Source: Meiothermus sp.
GTDB taxonomy: Bacteria; Deinococcota; Deinococci; Deinococcales; Thermaceae
Length of the DNA: 62,182 nucleotides
Assembly: GCF_025056915.1 (NCBI RefSeq)
Contig: NZ_JANWVH010000005.1
Span: 1 to 62,182 of the forward strand
Direction: 5' to 3'
Part shown: one piece after another, positions 24,404 through 33,995 of the stretch
Position numbering within the stretch: position 1 is the stretch's first letter
Layout: every line of letters begins with the position of its first letter
Made by a program: the position numbers and the translations under genes
Notes under the pieces: model-generated
The model's database searches: none
What the model was told of the DNA's origin: nothing
Seen by the model: only the letters and a program-made list of their open reading frames with translations

Positions 24404-24694
24404 ATGCCATCCGCTAAACACATCCCCATGCGCCAGTGCGTTGCTTGCCGAGAGCGCAGGCCCAAGCGCGAACTGTTGCGGATTGTGCTTACGGAGGCCG
24501 GCCCCGTCCTAGACCCCACCGGACGCAAGCCCGGACGCGGCGCTTATGTGTGCCCCGACCACCCCGAGTGCTGGGCTGAGAAAAAGCTGCGTCGCTTTGC
24601 AGGGACCAAAGCCCAGGAACTTTCGCAGGCCCTGCACATTATTCTTGGAAGCGTAACAAGTCAGGCGTCACAGGTCGGCAACCCTTCGACCTGA
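24404..24694 (+). CDS. ylxR: YlxR/RnpM RNA-binding protein
   Basis: A 96-residue DUF448 protein. The conserved MRQCVACRERRPKRELLRIV start, the GRGAYVCPDHPECWAEK cysteine segment and the basic surface match YlxR, which in other bacteria is a small RNA-binding protein linked to RNase P. The last 15 or so residues after ILGS are low-complexity and probably extend into former intergenic DNA. It starts 14 bases after nusA. Confidence 0.88.
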   Translation: MPSAKHIPMRQCVACRERRPKRELLRIVLTEAGPVLDPTGRKPGRGAYVCPDHPECWAEKKLRRFAGTKAQELSQALHIILGSVTSQASQVGNPST

Positions 24695-24731
24695 GACATG
24701 CGACCTGCGACAGATCAACCAGGAGGTCAGC

Positions 24732-26447
24732 ATGGCAAAAATCAGAATCTATCAGCTCGCTAAAGAACTTGGCATGACCAACGACGAGCTGCTGAAAATC
24801 CTCGACGATATGGGGGTGGCGTACAAGTCCCACGCCAGCACCCTCGAGGAAGACACCGCCAGCGCCGTCAAGGAACTCATCGGTGAACAAAAGGTGGCCG
24901 AGGCTGCCCGCAAGGCGGAAGAGGCCCGCAAGGCCATTCCCCATCGCCCCCCGGTGGTGGTGATTATGGGGCACGTGGATCATGGCAAAACCAGCCTGCT
25001 CGACTACCTGCGCAAGAGCCGCATCGCCGAAAAGGAAGCCGGCGGCATCACCCAGCATGTGGGGGCTTTCGAGGTCAAGACCAAAGCCGGAACCGTGGTG
25101 TTCATTGACACCCCCGGCCACGAAGCCTTTACCACCATCCGCCAGCGCGGGGCCAAGGTGGCCGACATTGCGGTGATTGTAGTGGCTGCAACCGAAGGGG
25201 TCATGCCCCAGACCAAGGAGGCCATCGCCCACGCCAAGGCCTCCGGGGCCAAAATCATCTTTGCGGCCAACAAGATGGATCTGCCGGGCGCCGATATCAA
25301 CCGGGTCTACCAGGACCTGATGCAGCTTGGGATGGTGCCGGTAGCGTACGGCGGGGACGTTGAGGTGCTGCCCATCTCGGCCAAGACCGGCCAGGGTGTT
25401 TCTGACCTGCTCGAGACCATTCTGCTGATTGCCGAACTTGAAGACCTGCGGGCTGACCCCAAGGCCGAAGCCCAGGGGGTCATTCTGGAGGCTCGGGTCG
25501 ACAAACAGGCTGGGGTGCTGGTGAGCCTTTTGGTTCAGCAAGGCACCCTCAAGATTGGCGACTTTGTGGTAGCCGGTGAACACTGGGGCAAGATCAAGGC
25601 CATGTCCGACGCCGAGGGCACCCGGCGCAGCGAGGCCGGGCCGGGCAGCGCGGTGCAGGTGCTGGGGTTTTCAGAGCTGCCGGTCGCGGGCGAGACCTTC
25701 ACCTGGGTGCCCGACCAGGTAGCGGCCAAGGAAATCACCGAGGAGCGCATCCTCGAGCGCAAGGCCAGCCAGGCCGCCCCCGAGCAAAGCCGGGCCCGCA
25801 ACCTGGCCGACCTGATGCGCTCCATGCAGGAGGCCGAACAAAAGGAAATTAATCTGATTCTGCGCACCGATACCCAGGGTTCCCTCGAGGCCATCCAGAA
25901 CATCCTGGCCAAGGAGTCCACCGAGGAAGTCAAGATTCACGTGCTGCTGGCGGGGGTCGGGGCCCCCAGCGAATCGGATGTGCTGCTGGCCTCTACCGCC
26001 CGGGGGGCCATTCTTTCCTTCAATGTCAATCCCAGCGGCTCGGTCAAAAAAATGGCCGAACAAAAAGGGGTTCCGCTGCAAAGCTTCCGCATCATCTACG
26101 AGTTGATTGACGAACTTCGCAAGATGGTCAAGGGGCAGCGGGAACCGGTGTTCAAGGAGGAAATCCTGGGCACTGCCGAGGTACGGGCCATCTTCAAGCT
26201 GTCTAGGGGCACCATCGCGGGCTGCATGGTCACCTCGGGCAAGATTGCCCGCAACGCCGATATCCGGGTTTTGCGCAAAGGCAAAGAAATCTGGAAGGGC
26301 AAAATTGAGGGCCTCAAGCGTCTCAAGGACGATGTCCGCGAGGTGGCCCAGGGCTTCGAGTGCGGCATTTTGCTGGATGGCTTCACCGAGTTTCAGGAGG
26401 GCGACATCCTCGAGGCCAGCCAGCAGGTCGAGGTCGCTACCGACTAG
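24732..26447 (+). CDS. infB: Translation initiation factor IF-2
   Basis: A 571-residue IF-2 GTPase that places initiator tRNA on the ribosome. The N-terminal IF2_N motif is [20 protein letters not shown]; the G motifs are [12 protein letters not shown] (G1), DTPGHEAF (G3) and NKMD (G4). The C-terminal part ends with the fMet-tRNA-binding barrel ([21 protein letters not shown]). It is a short form with almost no linker between IF2_N and the G domain, as in Thermus. A GGAGG precedes the ATG. Confidence 0.96.
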   Translation: MAKIRIYQLAKELGMTNDELLKILDDMGVAYKSHASTLEEDTASAVKELIGEQKVAEAARKAEEARKAIPHRPPVVVIMGHVDHGKTSLLDYLRKSRIAEKEAGGITQHVGAFEVKTKAGTVVFIDTPGHEAFTTIRQRGAKVADIAVIVVAATEGVMPQTKEAIAHAKASGAKIIFAANKMDLPGADINRVYQDLMQLGMVPVAYGGDVEVLPISAKTGQGVSDLLETILLIAELEDLRADPKAEAQGVILEARVDKQAGVLVSLLVQQGTLKIGDFVVAGEHWGKIKAMSDAEGTRRSEAGPGSAVQVLGFSELPVAGETFTWVPDQVAAKEITEERILERKASQAAPEQSRARNLADLMRSMQEAEQKEINLILRTDTQGSLEAIQNILAKESTEEVKIHVLLAGVGAPSESDVLLASTARGAILSFNVNPSGSVKKMAEQKGVPLQSFRIIYELIDELRKMVKGQREPVFKEEILGTAEVRAIFKLSRGTIAGCMVTSGKIARNADIRVLRKGKEIWKGKIEGLKRLKDDVREVAQGFECGILLDGFTEFQEGDILEASQQVEVATD

Positions 26448-26522
26448 TCGGGCTGGCGGAGCATGGAAGCTTCCGCGACAACCACGCACCCCTGAAAGCC
26501 CCTTCCGGCTGCGCTGGTGCTT

Positions 26523-27260
26523 ATGAAAAACTTCGCCCGGTGGCTTTTCAACCTGCTGTTCACCCTGATTCCAGTGTTTCTGCTGGTGGTGTTCTTTGTG
26601 AGCCTGTCCACGTTTTTCCGCGACCTGAACGAGTACCGCGCCAGGCAGGCTCAGGCCACCGAAGCCCGTCTGGAGACGGTTGGGTTGCGGGCTGTGGGAA
26701 ACACCAGCTCCCAGAACCTGGCCCAGGCCCAGCGCATCGTATCGCGTCGGCTACAAAACCTGGGGGTGCGGGGCTTTCGGGTCAAGGTCGCGGGCAGCAC
26801 CCTGACCGTGCGATTGCCTCCACTCGAGGCCCCCTTGCGAACGCGGGCCGAGGCTTTACTCACCCAGCGGGGCAATCTGGCCTTTCAGCTGGTCAAACCA
26901 AGCGCCTCCAACCGCTCCCTTGCTCAAATCCGACCCACCGACCTGGAAGCCCCCGCCCTGACCAACCGCGACCTGGACAGGGTACAGGCCACCCAGGGGG
27001 AGTCGGGCCGTCCGGCCCTGACCCTGCGCTTTAGCCGCGAAGGAGCCGCCCGGTTCGCCCACCTCACCTCGGCGCATGTGGGCCGCCGGCTGGCCCTGGT
27101 GCTGGACGGGCGGGTTCTGATTGCCCCCACCATTCGGGGCCCCATCACCGGCGGCGCGGTGTCCATCCAGGGCTTTAGCTCGGCCCAGGAGACCGAGCGC
27201 ATCAGCGACCTGTTGCAAACGCCCCCCCTGCCGGTGCGGCTAGAACTGGTCAAACCCTGA
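26523..27260 (+). CDS. Stand-alone SecD periplasmic-domain paralogue
   Basis: A 245-residue protein with one N-terminal membrane helix (LFNLLFTLIPVFLLVVFFVSL) followed by a region like the P1 domain of SecD. It parallels SecDF encoded just downstream: AQRIVSRRLQNLGVRGFRV against RTVIENRVNAIGV, and VGRRLALVLDGRVLIAPTI against VGRQLAVVLDDKVFTAPSI. It lacks the following five SecD helices and the proton channel, so it cannot be a complete translocation motor. It may modulate SecDF or bind exported chains. The ATG at 26523 is favoured over a GTG two codons earlier. Confidence 0.7.
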   Translation: MKNFARWLFNLLFTLIPVFLLVVFFVSLSTFFRDLNEYRARQAQATEARLETVGLRAVGNTSSQNLAQAQRIVSRRLQNLGVRGFRVKVAGSTLTVRLPPLEAPLRTRAEALLTQRGNLAFQLVKPSASNRSLAQIRPTDLEAPALTNRDLDRVQATQGESGRPALTLRFSREGAARFAHLTSAHVGRRLALVLDGRVLIAPTIRGPITGGAVSIQGFSSAQETERISDLLQTPPLPVRLELVKP

Positions 27261-27290
27261 GCGGCGTTATAAAGTAACCTGGTCGTATTT

Positions 27291-27611
27291 ATGAAGCATT
27301 GGCTACGCTGGACTGCCCTCGCTACCCTGGCCTTGGTAGCCCTGGGGCCAGGGCTCTTCTGGTCGCCCAGCAAGGTCAAGGCTGGAAGCGGGCTGAGCCA
27401 GGGCTGGACTGCCGTTCCCCTCCCCCAATCACTGCTCGAGGCCAAGACCAAACTCAACCCCTTGGGCGCGGGCCTGATGGCCGTAGCCCTTGGGCTAACC
27501 ACCCGCTACCGCCTTGCCCCAATTTTTTTACAAATCCCTGCATATTCAAACCCGACCTCCCATCCGCGGCTTTATTTGGTGTACGCTCGTCTACAAACCG
27601 ACGGTGGCTAA
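27291..27611 (+). CDS. Hypothetical short secreted protein
   Basis: A 106-residue frame beginning with a convincing signal-like sequence (WLRWTALATLALVALGPGLF) and a second apolar stretch (LGAGLMAVALGLTT). The last part (after IPAYS) looks non-coding. There is no clear ribosome binding site. It lies between the SecD-like gene and secDF, which could mean it belongs to that unit or is a degraded remnant. I cannot assign a family. Confidence 0.35.
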   Translation: MKHWLRWTALATLALVALGPGLFWSPSKVKAGSGLSQGWTAVPLPQSLLEAKTKLNPLGAGLMAVALGLTTRYRLAPIFLQIPAYSNPTSHPRLYLVYARLQTDGG

Positions 27612-27793
27612 CGTCCAAGCCCTTCGTCAGTAAGCGTTGCATAAAGCCCATAGCTAAAGACTGAAGGCCTAAAGCTCTACAAAGCCGAGGATTTACAGGC
27701 AAAGGATCCTCAACATCTTCAGTTGACTCCCAGACTTCAGAACTCTTGACCCTCGAGGTTGCCTAGCCCTCGAGTCCCAACACAGGAAGCACC

Positions 27794-30073
27794 ATGACCT
27801 ACCGCTTGTGGAAAGCCGTTTTTCTGATTGGGCTGCTCCTGGCAGCCATCGTGGGGCTTTTTCGCCCCTGGGAAGCCCGCAACCCGCAAAACCCCCTGCT
27901 GCCGCGCGACGGCCTGATTCGGCTGGGCCTCGACCTGCAAGGGGGCCTGCGCATCACCCTTAAGGTGGTCAATCCCAACCCCGACCCCTCCGTGGCCAAG
28001 ACCGAACTCGACGTGGCCCGCACCGTGATCGAAAACCGGGTCAACGCGATTGGGGTGGCCGAGCCTCTGGTTCAGGTGCAGGGCAACGACCGCATCATCG
28101 TGGAACTGCCGGGCCTCAAGCAAGACCAGCAGCAGCGCGCCCTGAGCCTGATTGGCCAGACGGCCCGGCTCGAGTTTCGCATCGTGAACCAGGGGGCCAC
28201 CGGCACCACCGTAGCCCAGATAAACGAACAACTGCGCGACTCGGGTCTGAGCGGGGCCGCCCTGGCCGCTCGCCGGGCCGAGCTCGAGAAAAACCTCATC
28301 AAGCTGGAAGACTTGGGGCCGCCCCTGCTCACCGGGGCCGACCTCCGCACCGCCAATGCCTCCTTCGACCAGTTTGGCCGTCCTCAGGTAGACATGGAGT
28401 TTACCCCCGAGGGCGCCAAAAAATTTGAGGAGGCCACCCGGGCCAACGTGGGCCGCCAGCTCGCGGTGGTGCTCGACGACAAGGTCTTCACCGCGCCCAG
28501 CATCCGCCAGGCCATCGCCGGGGGGCGTGCGGTCATCGAGGGGCTTTCGGGCGTGCAGGAGGCCTCCGACATTGCGCTGGTGCTGCGCTCCGGCTCGCTG
28601 CCGGTGAAGCTCGAGGTGGCCGAGACCCGCGCCATCGGCCCCACCCTGGGCCAGGATGCCATCAACGCCGGCATCCAGGCCGGCATCATCGGCACCATCC
28701 TGCTTTTTGCCCTAATCTTCGCCTACTACGGCTTCTGGTTGGGGCTGGTAGCGGCTTTGGGCCTGGTTTACACCGCCGTCTTGCTGCTGGCCTCCATCTC
28801 CCTGCTGGGAGCCACCCTGACCCTGCCGGGCATCGCCGGTCTGATTCTGACCCTGGGGGCCGCGGTAGACGGAAACGTGCTCTCCTTCGAGCGCATCAAG
28901 GAAGAGCTCAAGATGGGCAAGAAGTTCCGCCAGGCCATTCCGGGTGGCTTCTCGCACTCCATCATCACCATCCTGGACGTCAACATGTGCCACCTGCTGG
29001 CTGCGGCTGCGCTCTACCAGTACAGCACCGGCCCGGTGCGGGGCTTCGCGGTGATGCTGGCCCTGGGGGTGGTGACCTCGGTCTTCTCCAACCTGGTTTT
29101 TAGCCGCTGGCTGCTGGAGATGATTGGCGACCGCCGCGAGGTCAGGCCCCCTTACTGGTTGTGGGGCACCCAGATTGACTTCCTGGGCATCGCCCGCTAC
29201 GTGACCGTGGCTTCGCTGGGCCTGGCCGTCCTTGCCACCGGCATTGTGCTGACCAAAGGCTTCAACTTCGGCATTGACTTCACCGGCGGCACCGCCTTTA
29301 CCATCCGGGTGCCCGACAGCACCCGCGCAGAGGAAATCCGCAGCTTCCTGGACAACGCCGGGATTGCCGAGGTCAAGGGGGCCGAGTCGGTCATCACCTC
29401 GCTTTCCAGCGTCAGCGGCAATGAGTTTTCGGTGCGGGTGCGGCAGGTGAGCGAAGAACAGCGCATCGAACTGGAGAAGAAGTTCCAGGAGGGGCTCAAG
29501 GCCACCGTTCTCCAGTCCGAGACGGTTGGCCCGGCCATCGGGGCCGAGCTGCGCCAGAACACCATCCTGGCGGTGCTGGTGGGGCTGGCCCTGATTTTGA
29601 TTTATGTGGCCTTCCGCTTCGACTGGGTGTTTGGCGCGGCCAGTGTGATTGCGGTGGGGCACGACGTGGCGATTGTGGCCGGGATGTACAGTTTGCTGGG
29701 GTTGGAATTCTCCATTCCCACGGTGGCGGTTCTGCTGACCATTGTGGGCTTCTCCATCAACGACTCGGTCATCATCTCCGACCGCATCCGCGAAAACCTA
29801 AAACTGATGCGGGGTCACACCTACTACCAGATTGTCAACGCCTCCATCAACCAGACCCTCTCCCGCACGGTCATGACCTCCCTCTCGACCATGCTGCCCA
29901 TCCTGGCCCTGCTCTTCCTGGGCGGCCCGGTGCTGCGGGACTTTTCGCTGGCCATCCTGGTGGGCTTCATCGTGGGCACCTACTCTTCCATTTACGTGGT
30001 CTCGGCCCTGGTGGTCTGGTACAAGACCCGCGAGCAGCAGCGCAAAACCGCCAGCAAAGCCCGCTCGGCCTGA
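27794..30073 (+). CDS. secDF: Protein-export membrane protein SecDF (fused SecD-SecF)
   Basis: A 759-residue fusion of SecD and SecF, the form known from Thermus. SecD runs to about residue 450: first helix, LGLDLQGGLRI (D1 motif), P1 domain, P1 head and five helices including VDGNVLSFERIKEE (D4 motif). SecF follows: its first helix (VASLGLAVLATGIVL), FNFGIDFTGGTAFTI, the P4 domain, and FSINDSVIISDRIREN. It uses the proton gradient to pull exported proteins through SecYEG. AGGAAG lies before the ATG, and a strong terminator follows. Confidence 0.96.
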   Translation: MTYRLWKAVFLIGLLLAAIVGLFRPWEARNPQNPLLPRDGLIRLGLDLQGGLRITLKVVNPNPDPSVAKTELDVARTVIENRVNAIGVAEPLVQVQGNDRIIVELPGLKQDQQQRALSLIGQTARLEFRIVNQGATGTTVAQINEQLRDSGLSGAALAARRAELEKNLIKLEDLGPPLLTGADLRTANASFDQFGRPQVDMEFTPEGAKKFEEATRANVGRQLAVVLDDKVFTAPSIRQAIAGGRAVIEGLSGVQEASDIALVLRSGSLPVKLEVAETRAIGPTLGQDAINAGIQAGIIGTILLFALIFAYYGFWLGLVAALGLVYTAVLLLASISLLGATLTLPGIAGLILTLGAAVDGNVLSFERIKEELKMGKKFRQAIPGGFSHSIITILDVNMCHLLAAAALYQYSTGPVRGFAVMLALGVVTSVFSNLVFSRWLLEMIGDRREVRPPYWLWGTQIDFLGIARYVTVASLGLAVLATGIVLTKGFNFGIDFTGGTAFTIRVPDSTRAEEIRSFLDNAGIAEVKGAESVITSLSSVSGNEFSVRVRQVSEEQRIELEKKFQEGLKATVLQSETVGPAIGAELRQNTILAVLVGLALILIYVAFRFDWVFGAASVIAVGHDVAIVAGMYSLLGLEFSIPTVAVLLTIVGFSINDSVIISDRIRENLKLMRGHTYYQIVNASINQTLSRTVMTSLSTMLPILALLFLGGPVLRDFSLAILVGFIVGTYSSIYVVSALVVWYKTREQQRKTASKARSA

Positions 30074-30092
30074 CCCAACCCCTGGTGTTTCG

Positions 30093-30123
30093 ACCTTCCC
30101 TGAAACAGGGAAGGTATTTTTTT
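30093..30123 (+). terminator. Rho-independent terminator after secDF
   Basis: A ten-base perfect stem ACCTTCCCTG / CAGGGAAGGT with an AAA loop is followed by ATTTTTTTT. It ends the secDF transcript before convergent guaA. Confidence 0.9.
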
Positions 30124-30176
30124 GTGGTTGTAATGGCTAGGTGGCTCCAGGTGAAAAACCGGGCTCGAGCTGGGGT

Positions 30177-31703
30177 TTACTCCCATTCAATGGTGGCCGG
30201 AGGCTTGCTGGTGATGTCGTAGACCACCCGGCCAATTTCGGGCACCTGGCGGGTAATTTTGCGGGCCACCTCGTCCAGAAAATCCAGCGGCAGGCGGGCC
30301 CAGTCGGCGGTCATGAAGTCAACCGTGGAAACCGCCCGCAAGCCCAGCACGTAGCCGTAGCTGCGCTCATCGCCAATCACCCCCACGCTTTGTATGGGGG
30401 TCAGGATGGCCGCCGCCTGGGAAACCTGGTCGTAGAGGTTCCAGTCGCGCAGGCTGGAGATGAAGATATCGTCGGCCCGGCGCAGGATGTCGAGCTTCTG
30501 GGGCGTCACCTCGCCCAGAATGCGAATCGAGAGGCCCGGCCCCGGAAAGGGGTGGCGCAGGCGGATGGGTTCGGGCAGGCCCAGCAGCAAGGCCAGCTCG
30601 CGCACCTCGTCCTTGAACAAGTAGCGGAAGGGCTCGAGCAGCTCGAACTTCAAATCCGGGGGCAGCCCGCCCACGTTGTGGTGGCTTTTGATGTTGGCGC
30701 TCCCCTCGCCGCTGCCCGCCGACTCGATGACATCGGGGTAGAGCGTTCCCTGGGCCAGCCACCTGTAGCCCTGGGCCGACAACTGCCGGGCCTCGCGTTC
30801 GAAAACCCGGATAAACTCCCGGCCCACAATCTTGCGCTTTTGCTCGGGGTCGGACACCCCCCGCAAGGCCGACAAAAACTGCTCGGAAGCATCCACCACC
30901 CGCAGGGCCTGGCCCAGCGGACGCAGGGCTTGCTCGACCTCGAGGCGCTCGCCCAAGCGCAACAGGCCGTGATCCACAAAGACCGCCGTGAGCCGCTCGC
31001 CAATGGCCCGGGCCAAAAGCAGGGCCAGCGTGGAGGAGTCCACCCCGCCCGAAACCGCCAGCATCACTTTGTCGTCGCCCACCCGGGCGCGAATGTCGGC
31101 AATCAGGTTTTCAAGGGTATGCTCTGCCGTCCAGTTGCGTTCCACCCCGGCAATCTCCAAGAAATTCTCCAGCACCTGCATCCCCTTGGGGCTGTGAACC
31201 ACCTCGGGGTGAAACTGCACCCCAAAGGTGCGTCCGTCCGGTGCGGCAATACCGGCCACCGGGTTCTCGTCGGTTCGGGCAATCACGCTCCAGCCCGGGG
31301 GCAGCTCGGTTACAGCGTCGGAGTGGGACATCCACATCTGCAACTCGCCCTCCAGCCCGGCAAAAAGGGGGCCGCTGTGAAAGATCAGGCGGGCCTTGCC
31401 ATACTCCCGCCGTCCGGCCCGCTCAACCCTGCCGCCGTAGTGCTGGCTCAGGTACTGCATGCCGTAGCAGATGCCCAGGATGGGCCAGCCCTGCTCGAGC
31501 ACCCCCGGCGCAGGCCGGGGGCTGGCCGGGTCGAACACCGAGGCCGGCCCGCCCGAAAGAATCAGGGCCTGGGGGTTCTCGGCCCGGATGCGCTCCAGAC
31601 TGGCCGTGCCCGGCAGTATGACCGAGTACGCCCGCAACTCCCGGATGCGACGGGCAATCAGGCGGGTGTACTGGGAACCAAAGTCGAGAATAACCACACT
31701 CAT
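30177..31703 (-). CDS. guaA: GMP synthase (glutamine-hydrolysing)
   Basis: A 508-residue enzyme converting XMP to GMP with glutamine and ATP. The class I glutamine amidotransferase domain comes first, with nucleophile Cys79 in GICYGMQ and the His-Glu pair in FHPEVVHS. The ATP-pyrophosphatase domain follows, with P-loop [11 protein letters not shown], and then the C-terminal dimerisation domain ending KPPATIEWE. The ATG lies six bases after a TATGCT -10 box, so the message is probably leaderless. Confidence 0.96.
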   Translation of the reverse strand: MSVVILDFGSQYTRLIARRIRELRAYSVILPGTASLERIRAENPQALILSGGPASVFDPASPRPAPGVLEQGWPILGICYGMQYLSQHYGGRVERAGRREYGKARLIFHSGPLFAGLEGELQMWMSHSDAVTELPPGWSVIARTDENPVAGIAAPDGRTFGVQFHPEVVHSPKGMQVLENFLEIAGVERNWTAEHTLENLIADIRARVGDDKVMLAVSGGVDSSTLALLLARAIGERLTAVFVDHGLLRLGERLEVEQALRPLGQALRVVDASEQFLSALRGVSDPEQKRKIVGREFIRVFEREARQLSAQGYRWLAQGTLYPDVIESAGSGEGSANIKSHHNVGGLPPDLKFELLEPFRYLFKDEVRELALLLGLPEPIRLRHPFPGPGLSIRILGEVTPQKLDILRRADDIFISSLRDWNLYDQVSQAAAILTPIQSVGVIGDERSYGYVLGLRAVSTVDFMTADWARLPLDFLDEVARKITRQVPEIGRVVYDITSKPPATIEWE

Positions 31704-31709
31704 GCCAGA

Positions 31710-31715
31710 AGCATA
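31710..31715 (-). promoter_or_regulatory. -10 box (TATGCT) of guaA, leaderless
   Basis: TATGCT on the minus strand ends six bases before the guaA ATG. No convincing -35 was found at 16-18 bases. Confidence 0.5.
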
Positions 31716-32180
31716 AGGCCAGGGAAACGTGAGCGTCGAGGGCTATAGGCTGAAAGCCAGAGAGCTCCCCTCTGTTTGGCGAACCCACCGACCTTCAATT
31801 TCGAGGGCGCCGTCCCGGATAACCAGAGCACGCTCTCCCGCTCGAGCTACGGTTTGCTAAGGGTTGCTGGCCAGGGGTTCCGCAGTTGAAGCAGCGTTCA
31901 CGCTCTTGATTTGGTGGACAGGCGTTCCCGTACCCAATCGAGGAGCATCGCCTACCACCCACAAATGGCAGCCAGATTCCGCCTCAATAGCAAAGGTTTC
32001 GGCCAGGATGCGAGAGGTCACTTATCCGTCCATCTTGTGAAAGAAGAGAGTGGCGGTCATCCGGTGAACTGGCCCCGGTTCTTGAGGGCTTGGCCCATCC
32101 CATCGGGGGCCGTTGCTTGGGCCTGCGTTTTGCGGGGCATTGTGGCTTTTATCGAGGACGGCCCCTCAAGTTGTCTGGGT
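31716..32180. other. Intergenic region, nothing recognised
   Basis: This gap of about 465 bases upstream of guaA and downstream of the GNAT gene holds no plausible protein, RNA gene, repeat copy or clear terminator. A 93-codon frame on the plus strand at 31911-32192 lacks a ribosome binding site and any family resemblance. Confidence 0.45.
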
Positions 32181-32831
32181 TCAGCCCGCTAAGGCGTAGC
32201 GCACGAAGCGGCTTTGCACCTGGCCCGGCCATTCTGCTTCGGTTCCGGCCAGCCGCAAGAAGGGCCTGGGGTGAATGCGACCCAGCAAAGCTGCGCCAAC
32301 CCCGCGGCCTAGCCGATTGGGCACGACCCCTGCCAGAAGCCCGGCTTCCCTGGAAACCAGGATAGCGCCCACCGCCTCCCCATACAGATAGCCCACAAAC
32401 GCCTGGTTGTGAGGGTTCTGAAGCAGCTTTCCTACGGAATGGGAGAAAGGAAACCGCCACTCGGGGGCGTGGTAGGCTTCGGTAAGAATGCGGGCGATGC
32501 TCCAGGCTTCCGACCAGGGCACCTGCTCCGTCCAGTAGGCGCGGGGGCTGGGTTCGGGCAGGCAGAGCTCGAAAACGGCGGAAGGCTGGTAGCCATGCTC
32601 CAGCAAAGCGCTGGCGTCGTGGGCTTCGGGCAGGGTGAAGGCCGGCGGCGCCCCGATGGCCTGGAAACGCGCTTCGATACCCCTTTGGGCAGCCTCGGCA
32701 TAGCCAAAGGCGGTGTTCGCCAGCAGCAGGGGGAAGCTGGGCTGGAGCAGGTAGGGAACGCCCCCTATCTCGCCGGAATGGGGCCCAGACGCCAGGGGAC
32801 GGAATAGCTCGTAAAGGTTGATGCTTGCCAC
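32181..32831 (-). CDS. GNAT-family N-acetyltransferase-like protein
   Basis: A 216-residue protein. Its C-terminal half resembles the GNAT acetyl-CoA-binding core: AFVGYLYGEAVGAILVSREAGLLAGVVPNRLGRGVGAALLGRI, where the RGVG segment stands for the pyrophosphate-binding loop. The N-terminal half (LLLANTAFGYAEAAQRGIEARFQAIGAPPAFTLPE) may be a second degenerate GNAT domain. The GTG start is nine bases after the ftsY stop, so it is the downstream gene of a two-gene unit. The substrate is unknown. Confidence 0.7.
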   Translation of the reverse strand: MASINLYELFRPLASGPHSGEIGGVPYLLQPSFPLLLANTAFGYAEAAQRGIEARFQAIGAPPAFTLPEAHDASALLEHGYQPSAVFELCLPEPSPRAYWTEQVPWSEAWSIARILTEAYHAPEWRFPFSHSVGKLLQNPHNQAFVGYLYGEAVGAILVSREAGLLAGVVPNRLGRGVGAALLGRIHPRPFLRLAGTEAEWPGQVQSRFVRYALAG

Positions 32832-32840
32832 CGGGGGTAA

Positions 32841-33755
32841 TCAGTCCAGCAGCGCTTCGACAAACTCGCCCGCATCGAATGGCTGCAGGTCGTCGGCTTT
32901 TTCGCCCACGCCGATAAACTTGATGGGCACACCCAGTTCCCGCACAATGGGCACCAGGACGCCCCCCTTGGCGGTGCCGTCGAGCTTGGTCACGATGACC
33001 CCGGTCAGACCGGCGGTCTCGTTGAATTTTTTGGCCTGCTCGAGGCCGTTCTGCCCTGTGACAGCATCCAGCACCAGCCAGACCTCGGCGGGCTCGCCGG
33101 GGTCGGCCTTGGCAATGGAGCGCTTGACCTTGGCCAGCTCCTCCATCAGGTTGTGCTTGGTGTGCAGGCGGCCTGCGGTATCAACCAGCAGCAGGTCAAG
33201 GCCCCGGGCCTTGCGGGCCGAAGCCGCGTCAAAAGCCAGGGCCGCAGGGTCTGAGCCTTCGGGGCCCTGAATGACTGGAATGCCCAGCCGCTCACCCCAC
33301 AGGCCCAGCTGGGCCCCACCCGCCGCTCGGAAAGTATCGCCCGCACAGAACATCACGCTTTTGCCCTTGCTTCGGTAGTACTGCCCCAGTTTGGCGATGG
33401 TGGTGGTCTTGCCCACCCCGTTCACGCCCACCATCAAAATGACCTTCCCCTGGGGTTCCACAGTGGATTTTTTGGCGCTGGGGTTGAAGCCGGCCTTGCG
33501 GATTTTGGCCCGGAAGCGGTCGGGCTCGAGCTGCACCGTGAGGGCTTGCTTGAGGGCCTCCCGCAGGTCTTTTTTGCCCGACTGGCGGACTTCCTCCAAG
33601 ACCTCCTGCGTAGCCTCAACCCCCACATCGGCTGAAATAAGGGCGAACTCGAGTTCCTCCAGCACCTCCTCGGGGCTTTGGCTCCAGGGAATGGCTTTGG
33701 TAAGGTTGTCACGGGTTTTGCTGAGGCCTTCCTTGAGGCGCTGAAACCAGCTCAT
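32841..33755 (-). CDS. ftsY: Signal recognition particle receptor FtsY
   Basis: A 304-residue SRP receptor GTPase that targets ribosomes making membrane proteins. The N domain is followed by the G domain with GVNGVGKTTTIAKLG, DTAGRLHTKHNLMEEL and TKLDGTAKGGV. The long acidic A domain of E. coli FtsY is absent, as in Thermus. The ATG at 33755 is seven bases after a TAAACT -10 box, so upstream in-frame codons are not used. Confidence 0.95.
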   Translation of the reverse strand: MSWFQRLKEGLSKTRDNLTKAIPWSQSPEEVLEELEFALISADVGVEATQEVLEEVRQSGKKDLREALKQALTVQLEPDRFRAKIRKAGFNPSAKKSTVEPQGKVILMVGVNGVGKTTTIAKLGQYYRSKGKSVMFCAGDTFRAAGGAQLGLWGERLGIPVIQGPEGSDPAALAFDAASARKARGLDLLLVDTAGRLHTKHNLMEELAKVKRSIAKADPGEPAEVWLVLDAVTGQNGLEQAKKFNETAGLTGVIVTKLDGTAKGGVLVPIVRELGVPIKFIGVGEKADDLQPFDAGEFVEALLD

Positions 33756-33762
33756 AGAAAAC

Positions 33763-33768
33763 AGTTTA
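33763..33768 (-). promoter_or_regulatory. -10 box (TAAACT) of ftsY, leaderless
   Basis: TAAACT on the minus strand ends seven bases before the ftsY ATG, like the potA and apaG promoters. The -35 region is weak. Confidence 0.5.
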
Positions 33769-33995
33769 CCTTCGCACCCAGCCACCCGGTGCACAGCATT
33801 GGCCCTTCTCGAAGTGGGTACCAGCGGGCGATACCCCTCTGGGGGCCAATCCATTGAGCAGCACATGGGGCAGGGTCGTTGCAACAGGGCATGGCCGGAT
33901 GACGCCGATTCGAACCCCGCATCGTGGGAGCACAGGCTGCTCCCTGAGCCAGCACCCCCGCAAACACCCCCGCTCTGCTATCATGTCGGGGTTGT

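Noticed and set aside
30141..31748. Open frame of about 535 codons on the plus strand
   Set aside because: It is antisense to guaA and shows no domain features.
33880..33935. tRNA-like stretch on the minus strand (GGGGTTCGAATCGG followed by a CCA-like end, with a 7-bp GGGAGCA/TGCTCCC hairpin before it)
   Set aside because: The T stem has G-G mismatches, no anticodon arm or matching acceptor 5' strand could be found, so it is at most a remnant of a tRNA or attachment site.
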